Origin: JBCBKZ01 sp039026975
GTDB taxonomy: Bacteria > Bacteroidota > Bacteroidia > J057
Direction: 5' to 3'
Assembly (NCBI GenBank): GCA_039026975.1
Contig: JBCCLI010000253.1
Coordinates: forward strand, 1 to 9,454
Length of the DNA stretch: 9,454 nt
The notes under the pieces: model-generated
What the model was told of the DNA's origin: nothing
What the model saw: the letters and a program-made list of their open reading frames with translations, nothing else
The model's database searches: none
In this document: positions 5,115-9,454 of the stretch, one piece after another
Numbering within the stretch: position 1 is the first letter of the stretch
How the letters are laid out: every line of letters starts with the position of its first letter
Program-made: the position numbers and the translations under genes

Positions 5115-6389
5115 ATGGAGGCATATGCGCAGGCCCTCACCTACGGCATCCCCTTTTTCGTGATACTCATCATCATAGAGTCTATCGCAGCAAGGCTGAT
5201 GGGAAAAAAGGTAAACCGACCTATGGACACTATTTCCAGCCTGAGTTCAGGCATGACCAATACCCTCAAAAACTTCATGGGGCTAACAGTCATCATCCTG
5301 AGTTATGAGTGGATGGTGGAACATTTCGCCATGTTCGAAATCAAGTCTACGCTCTGGCTGTTCATTCTCGCCTTTATAGGGCATGATTTTGCGGGATACT
5401 GGTCGCACAGATTTAATCATGAGATAAATGTGTTCTGGAACAGGCATATTGTCCATCATAGCAGTGAGGAGTTTAATCTGGCCTGTGCGCTAAGACAGAC
5501 CATTTCCACCTTTGTCAGTATCTACTTCTTTTTGTACATCCCCATGGCCCTCATTGGGATACCGGCAGAGATAGTCGGCCTGGTAGCGCCTATCCATCTA
5601 TTTGCCCAGTTCTGGTATCATACCACCCTCATCAATAGGATGGGAATTCTGGAACACATCATTGTTACCCCCTCTCACCATAGGGTTCACCATGCTATCA
5701 ATCCAGAATACATAGACAAGAATTTCTCTGAGATCTTCATCGTTTGGGATAAGTGGTTTGGTACCTTTCAGGCAGAGCTGGATGATGTACCTCCCGTGTA
5801 TGGAACCAAGAAACCCGTTAAGACCTGGAACCCTATCCTCATCAACTTCATGCACCTATGGCAACTCATTCAGGATGCCTGGCGGACCTCTTCCTGGTGG
5901 GACAAGCTGAGGATCTGGTTTATGCCTACTGGATGGAGACCTGAGGATGTAAGGGAGAAATATCCTGTGGAGGTGGTTGAAGATCCCTTTGCTAGACCCA
6001 AATATGATACGCCTGCCTCCCCCCTATTCCAGGCTTGGGCATGGGCGCAGTTGGTGATTAATAATGTCCTCATGTTCTATATGCTGGTGAAGATTGCAGA
6101 GTTTAGTATACCTGATCTATTGACTTACACCAGCTTCCTGATGGTTTCTATTTTCTCCTATACTACCCTTATGGACAGGCATAAGTGGGCATTACCCATT
6201 GAACTGGCTAAAACTCTCTTTGGGGTAATTCTCATGATAAGAATGGAAGGCTGGTATATGCTGGACTCCTTTATCCCGGGAGCCTCTATGATGGTAGGAG
6301 GGTATTTGGCTTTATCCTTGGTCATGACTGTCTACTTTACATGGTTTGAGAATGTGGAGGAGAAAGAGCCAGTAGCGGAGGCGAATTAA
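5115..6389 (+). CDS. Sterol desaturase / fatty acid hydroxylase superfamily membrane protein, alkylglycerol monooxygenase-like
   Basis: A 424-residue integral membrane di-iron hydroxylase. The His clusters of the superfamily are all present: HDFAGYWSHRFNHE (H90, H98, H102), NRHIVHHSSEEFN (H111, H114, H115) and TPSHHRVHH (H188, H189, H192, H193), followed by the WDKWFGTF signature (211-218). Hydrophobic segments lie near 10-28, 52-68, 78-92 and 131-160, and a second group follows the catalytic domain (305-326, 334-351, 362-378, 390-410). That C-terminal membrane extension and the length resemble alkylglycerol monooxygenase (AGMO/TMEM195), which cleaves ether lipids, more than short sterol desaturases. 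The substrate here (ether lipid, fatty acid or carotenoid-like) is not shown by the sequence. The gene stands alone, in higher-GC DNA (30 of 60 in 5761-5820) than its left neighbours, and ends just before a 38-base palindrome. Confidence 0.9.
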   Translation: MEAYAQALTYGIPFFVILIIIESIAARLMGKKVNRPMDTISSLSSGMTNTLKNFMGLTVIILSYEWMVEHFAMFEIKSTLWLFILAFIGHDFAGYWSHRFNHEINVFWNRHIVHHSSEEFNLACALRQTISTFVSIYFFLYIPMALIGIPAEIVGLVAPIHLFAQFWYHTTLINRMGILEHIIVTPSHHRVHHAINPEYIDKNFSEIFIVWDKWFGTFQAELDDVPPVYGTKKPVKTWNPILINFMHLWQLIQDAWRTSSWWDKLRIWFMPTGWRPEDVREKYPVEVVEDPFARPKYDTPASPLFQAWAWAQLVINNVLMFYMLVKIAEFSIPDLLTYTSFLMVSIFSYTTLMDRHKWALPIELAKTLFGVILMIRMEGWYMLDSFIPGASMMVGGYLALSLVMTVYFTWFENVEEKEPVAEAN

Positions 6390-6404
6390 TAAATAGATCA
6401 TATC

Positions 6405-6442
6405 ATCCACTAGCGTCGGGTTTAAACTCGACGCTAGTGGAT
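6405..6442. terminator. Perfect 14-bp inverted repeat, probable terminator hairpin
   Basis: ATCCACTAGCGTCG (6405-6418) and its exact complement CGACGCTAGTGGAT (6429-6442) enclose GGTTTAAACT, whose centre GTTTAAAC is itself a palindrome; with one G-T pair the whole 38 bases fold. It begins 16 bases after the hydroxylase stop and ends 15 bases before the next ATG, the usual place for an intrinsic terminator. The T-run after it is weak (TTTAAGTTAAAT), so a bidirectional terminator or a protein-binding palindrome is also possible. Confidence 0.6.
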
Positions 6443-6457
6443 TTAAGTTAAATCCCC

Positions 6458-6931
6458 ATGCACAGAGATTCCTTCCCAGTAACCCTCATCTCCAACGGTC
6501 ATATGGGCATCATACCCATTAGTCAGGAAATGGGAGATGCATGGAGGAAGGAAGGACATAAGCGGGTAATGGTAGAAGTGAACAGAGAATATACTTATCA
6601 CGCTTCCCTCCAAACTCGCAAGAATCAAGGCTACTATGTGTATGCAGGTAAGAAGGTTCAAAAAGCGGCAGGCATAGAAATAGGGGAGGAGCTTCAAGTC
6701 CGTTTATTAGAGGATACCACAGAATTTCAGTTGGCCATGCCGGAAGAACTAAAGGCTGTTCTGGATACAGATTGGGAAGCAGAGGAGATATTCAAGAAGT
6801 TAACAGATGGAAATAAACGGAGTATAGTTCACTGGATCACTTCCGTGAAGTCCTCTGATTTGAGAATAGAAAAAGCACTTGCTGTTGCGGAAAAACTCAA
6901 AATGGGACTCACAAATCCAAGAAAGTATTAA
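6458..6931 (+). CDS. DUF1905 / YdeI (OmpD-associated-like) domain protein
   Basis: A 157-residue cytoplasmic protein with two linked parts. Residues ~3-90 are a DUF1905 domain: GIIPISQEMGDAWRKEGHKRVMVEVN, then YHASLQTRKNQGYYVYAGKKVQKAAGIEIGEELQVRLLEDT, the small barrel that precedes many YdeI proteins. Residues ~98-157 are the helical YdeI or bacteriocin-protection-like tail, with LKAVLDTDWEAEEIFKKL and KRSIVHWITSVKSSDLRIEKALAVAEKL. YdeI homologues have been linked to resistance to peptides such as polymyxin or bacteriocins in enterobacteria, but the molecular action is unknown and cannot be assumed here. The ATG at 6458 lies 15 bases after the palindrome and has no clear ribosome binding site, which is common in this phylum. 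Confidence 0.82.
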   Translation: MHRDSFPVTLISNGHMGIIPISQEMGDAWRKEGHKRVMVEVNREYTYHASLQTRKNQGYYVYAGKKVQKAAGIEIGEELQVRLLEDTTEFQLAMPEELKAVLDTDWEAEEIFKKLTDGNKRSIVHWITSVKSSDLRIEKALAVAEKLKMGLTNPRKY

Positions 6932-6993
6932 TATATCTTTCCAAACGATTGGTACATAAGCCTTATTTATTCTTCTTACGGTTATGTAGAAAA

Positions 6994-7016
6994 CACTCAA
7001 TTGAGTATGTTGAGTG
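6994..7016. repeat. Short inverted repeat upstream of the dehydrogenase gene
   Basis: CACTCAA (6994-7000) and TTGAGTG (7010-7016) are exact complements 9 bases apart, and the left half overlaps a 12-base palindrome ACTCAATTGAGT (6995-7006). The site is 26-48 bases before the chosen start codon, where an operator would lie. Short enough to occur by chance; no promoter element next to it was recognised. Confidence 0.3.
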
Positions 7017-7041
7017 CACTAAATTCAAACACCTTAGCATA

Positions 7042-8481
7042 ATGAAACTTTTTACCAACTTTTTTGGGATGACGGTTCTCCTCACCCTGCTACTTAGCCT
7101 GGATGTAATCAAACTTGATTCCTCCCTTCAGGCTGCTGAGGATCCGATGGCCTTTGTAGACACAGTAGATAATACTTACCAGGTATTATGTGGGGGCTGC
7201 CATGGTCAGAAAATGAATAGCTTTTTAGACAGGAAGTGGAAATATGGCAAGCACAGAGACTCCATTTTTAACTCTATCACCAGAGGGTATGCTGAACAGG
7301 GTATGCCCTCTTTCCGGGCAGCACTTACGGATGCCCAAGTCTATGGCTTGACAGACTATATTCTTAAGAGTGTAGAAAAAGAGGAACAGTATGCTTTTGC
7401 AGGACAAGAAATATTTTCTGACACATTTATCACTGCCTCATTCAGTTATGAATTAGACACCATAGCTGAAGGGATGAGTTCCCCATGGGGGATGGCATTT
7501 CTGCCTGATGGAGATATGCTAATCACAGATAAAATGGGTATTCTGTATAGAAAAACAGCAGACGGGGATATGATGGTAATAGGAGGTGTCCCTGCAGTTA
7601 GGAGTAAAGGCCAGGGAGGATTAATGGATGTGGAGCTTCACCCTAATTTTTTGGAGAATAGTTGGATTTATCTCTCTTATTCTAAACCCAAAAAACAGGA
7701 TGGAAAGAATATGGCTACTACCGCCATTATGCGTGCTAAACTGGAGGAGAATAGTCTCACTGAGCAAAAAGATATTTTTATAGCATCTCCCTACTCTGCA
7801 AAAGCTCACCACTTTGGCTCTAGAATAGAGTTTGACCGTGAGGGCTATTTATATCTGTCAGTAGGAGATAGAGGGAATAGAGATGAGAATCCGCAAGACC
7901 TGGGAAATCACTGTGGAAAGGTTCACCGCATACATGATGATGGCTCTATACCGGAAGATAATCCCTTTGTGAATACGGAAGGAGCTATGCCTACCATCTA
8001 TTCTTACGGTCATAGAAATCCCCAGGGAATAGCTATGCATCCTGTAACGGGTAAAATATGGTCTCATGAGCACGGCCCCCGTGGAGGGGATGAGATAAAT
8101 ATTCATGTCCCTGGGAAGAACTACGGATGGCCTGTCATTTCTTACGGAATCAATTATGATGGAACTACTTTTACTAATCTGACAGAAAAAGAAGGGATGG
8201 AGCAGCCATTAGATTATTATGTACCATCCATAGCACCATGTGGGATGGCCTTTCTTACTTCAGATAAGTATCCTGACCTGGAGAATAGCCTGCTGGTCGG
8301 ATCTCTCAAATATGAATACTGCGAACTTATTAAGTTTGATGGAGAGAAAATTGTAGGGAGAGAAAAGTTACTAGAGGGAGTGGGAAGGGTAAGAAATGTA
8401 CGAGTAGGGCTTGATGGCTATATTTATATAGCTGTTGAAAAGCCAGGTATGATATTCCGCTTGATGCCTTTCGGGGTATAA
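7042..8481 (+). CDS. Secreted cytochrome c-PQQ-dependent aldose sugar dehydrogenase fusion
   Basis: A 479-residue exported quinoprotein. An N-terminal hydrophobic signal (about 1-32) is followed by a small class I cytochrome c: heme motif CGGCH (50-54) and a GMPSF methionine ligand (M88). From ~135 onwards is the six-bladed PQQ sugar dehydrogenase domain of the soluble GDH/Asd type: GMSSPWGMAFLPDG, GQGGLMDVELHPNF (190-203), AHHFGSRIEFD (255-265, holding the probable base H257), GDRGNRDENPQDL, YGHRNPQGIAMHP (322-334, with R325 expected at the PQQ), EHGPRGGDEIN and NYGWPVISYG, ending with DGYIYI. It would oxidise aldoses in the periplasm and pass electrons from PQQ through its own heme. The frame is open to an ATG at 6949, but ATG 7042 places the signal at the N terminus. 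It stands alone between two intergenic structures; PQQ synthesis genes are not in the window. Confidence 0.92.
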   Translation: MKLFTNFFGMTVLLTLLLSLDVIKLDSSLQAAEDPMAFVDTVDNTYQVLCGGCHGQKMNSFLDRKWKYGKHRDSIFNSITRGYAEQGMPSFRAALTDAQVYGLTDYILKSVEKEEQYAFAGQEIFSDTFITASFSYELDTIAEGMSSPWGMAFLPDGDMLITDKMGILYRKTADGDMMVIGGVPAVRSKGQGGLMDVELHPNFLENSWIYLSYSKPKKQDGKNMATTAIMRAKLEENSLTEQKDIFIASPYSAKAHHFGSRIEFDREGYLYLSVGDRGNRDENPQDLGNHCGKVHRIHDDGSIPEDNPFVNTEGAMPTIYSYGHRNPQGIAMHPVTGKIWSHEHGPRGGDEINIHVPGKNYGWPVISYGINYDGTTFTNLTEKEGMEQPLDYYVPSIAPCGMAFLTSDKYPDLENSLLVGSLKYEYCELIKFDGEKIVGREKLLEGVGRVRNVRVGLDGYIYIAVEKPGMIFRLMPFGV

Positions 8482-8505
8482 AAGCTTAAGAAGATAATTT
8501 TTTTT

Positions 8506-8567
8506 GGCGGCTTTGTGTCTTCGTGTGTATAAATTTTCATACGAAGCCTCCAAGCCGCTAATTTTTT
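8506..8567 (+). terminator. Intrinsic terminator after the dehydrogenase gene
   Basis: A long imperfect hairpin: outer stem GCGGCTT (8507-8513) with AAGCCGC (8552-8558), inner stem CTTCGTGTG (8519-8527) with CATACGAAG (8538-8546, one G-T pair), the two joined by a mostly mismatched 5-base internal region and a 10-base loop. It is followed by TAATTTTTT (8559-8567), a good U-tract for rightward transcripts. It begins 25 bases after the dehydrogenase stop and separates it from the regulator gene. Confidence 0.75.
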
Positions 8568-8590
8568 CTGATAGATTCCTATTTTTAAGT

Positions 8591-9454
8591 ATGCTTTCTG
8601 TCCCACAAAGATTACTTGTCCTTCCGGAGGTGAAAACGCTACTTGAGTCTGAGACTGCTCACATTCTGGAAAAGAAGATCCTGAGGGATAAGCTGGGGAG
8701 TCAGAGTTACGCCGCACAGCACTTCATCAGTATCGTTTCTTCTGGAATGCATCAGTTCTCCTTCCAGGATGAAACTAGCCTCAAGCTCCAGGCAGGCCAG
8801 GTAGGAATCTTCCCAAAAGGTATCTATACCGTCTCTGACTTAATTTCTCAAGAGGGAGAATTCGCAACTATACTATTATTTTTCTCGGATGAACAAGTCA
8901 ATTTATTCTTAAAGGAAATTCAGGCCAAGCCACAGCGGCTGGAGACTACCCCTAAGGCAGGTATTCTCCCATTACATGAACTACTTCACCCTTGGCTCCA
9001 AACTATTCTATCGTACAAGACCTTGTATGGTCAATCTTCACAGCTAATCCATACTAAGTTTCTGGAACTGCTGCACCTCCTACAGGCACAGATGATGAGT
9101 ACTTACAGCATAGGCCTGGAACAGATCTTCTATCAACCTCAGCAAAGGAACCTTAAGGAGTTTATGATGGCCCATTTTGATAAGGCCCTAACATCTGAAG
9201 ATTTTGCCATTCTCACGGGAAGAAGCGTAAGTAGCTTTAGGAGGGACTTCAAACGATTATTCGGAACTACGCCCCATCAGTGGTTGAAAGATATGCGCCT
9301 ACATAGGGCTTATGAAACACTCACTCAGATGCCCAAAAGTAGTAATGAGCTTGCCCATGAAGTAGGCTATGAAAGTGTCTCCCACTTTATTAGTGAGTTT
9401 AAGAAGAAATACCAGCTTACCCCCGGCCAACTCGCCCACCAACTTCATTCAAGA
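8591..9454 (+). CDS. AraC family transcriptional regulator (3' end outside window)
   Basis: An open frame of 288 residues that reaches the right edge without a stop. Residues ~1-180 form a ligand- or effector-binding region of the cupin-like type (HFISIVSSGMHQFSF, LKLQAGQVGIFPKGIYTVSD), and ~185-285 form the two helix-turn-helix AraC DNA-binding domain: SEDFAILTGRSVSSFRRDFKRLFG (first HTH, ~202-225), PHQWLKDMRLHRAYETL as the linker helix, and SSNELAHEVGYESVSHFISEFKKKY (second HTH, ~250-274) with the closing LTPGQL. Almost the whole protein is present. The effector and targets are unknown; the neighbouring dehydrogenase gene is separated by a terminator, so control of it is only a possibility. 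The start ATG follows a T/A-rich leader with no clear Shine-Dalgarno; TATTTTTA just before it resembles, with one mismatch, a -7 element but is too close to be the real one. Confidence 0.9.
   Translation, partial: MLSVPQRLLVLPEVKTLLESETAHILEKKILRDKLGSQSYAAQHFISIVSSGMHQFSFQDETSLKLQAGQVGIFPKGIYTVSDLISQEGEFATILLFFSDEQVNLFLKEIQAKPQRLETTPKAGILPLHELLHPWLQTILSYKTLYGQSSQLIHTKFLELLHLLQAQMMSTYSIGLEQIFYQPQQRNLKEFMMAHFDKALTSEDFAILTGRSVSSFRRDFKRLFGTTPHQWLKDMRLHRAYETLTQMPKSSNELAHEVGYESVSHFISEFKKKYQLTPGQLAHQLHSR

Noticed and set aside
6994..7016. A definite operator upstream of the dehydrogenase
   Set aside because: The 7-bp inverted repeat and 12-base palindrome are short and no promoter element is next to them; kept only as a low-confidence repeat.
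6949..7041. ATG at 6949 as start of the dehydrogenase
   Set aside because: It would put 31 mostly basic residues before the signal peptide; ATG 7042 gives a normal exported protein.
8424..8717. A 97-residue leftward open frame across the terminator and the start of the AraC gene
   Set aside because: Shadow of two real rightward genes and the hairpin between them; no recognisable pattern.

Overview
The window looks like a piece of a Bacteroidota chromosome, most likely a Cytophagales-type organism. Supporting signs are a DUF2911 lipoprotein-like gene, a recognisable Bacteroidota promoter (TTTG, a 22-base spacer, then TAccTTTG) in front of it, weak or absent Shine-Dalgarno sequences, a typical short secretion signal on an outer-membrane-type protein, and a linker-containing REP-associated transposase of the kind common in this phylum. 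Exact genus cannot be read from the sequence.

Layout. Bases 2-2260 carry a rightward run of genes: the 3' end of a polysaccharide deacetylase, an AAC(3)-family acyltransferase 2 bases behind it, then (after a promoter that overlaps the acyltransferase stop codon) a membrane-anchored DUF2911 protein and a GNAT acetyltransferase. Bases 2260-5041 are an AT-rich accessory stretch: an orphan secreted or outer-membrane protein (-), a DUF1152 protein (+), a REP-associated tyrosine transposase (RAYT, -) and a small acidic unknown protein (-). Bases 5115-9454 return to ordinary, higher-GC rightward genes: an alkylglycerol-monooxygenase-like integral membrane hydroxylase, a DUF1905/YdeI protein, a secreted cytochrome c-PQQ aldose dehydrogenase fusion, and an AraC-type regulator that runs off the right edge.

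The most striking system is the REP/RAYT set. Three copies of a roughly 60-base element lie between genes, each close to a stop codon. Its core is GTAA followed by the hairpin GGGCGAAA-CATT-TTTCGCCC. A fourth copy of the core is embedded in frame inside the transposase gene itself, where it encodes residues 94-102. So the likely mobilising enzyme carries its own substrate hairpin within its coding sequence.

Other structural signals are a 38-base palindrome (6405-6442) after the hydroxylase gene and a long imperfect hairpin plus T-run terminator (8506-8567) after the dehydrogenase gene. No tRNA, rRNA, CRISPR array or prophage is visible. No intergenic stretch exceeds 300 bases; the longest, 2858-3061, has no structure I can recognise.
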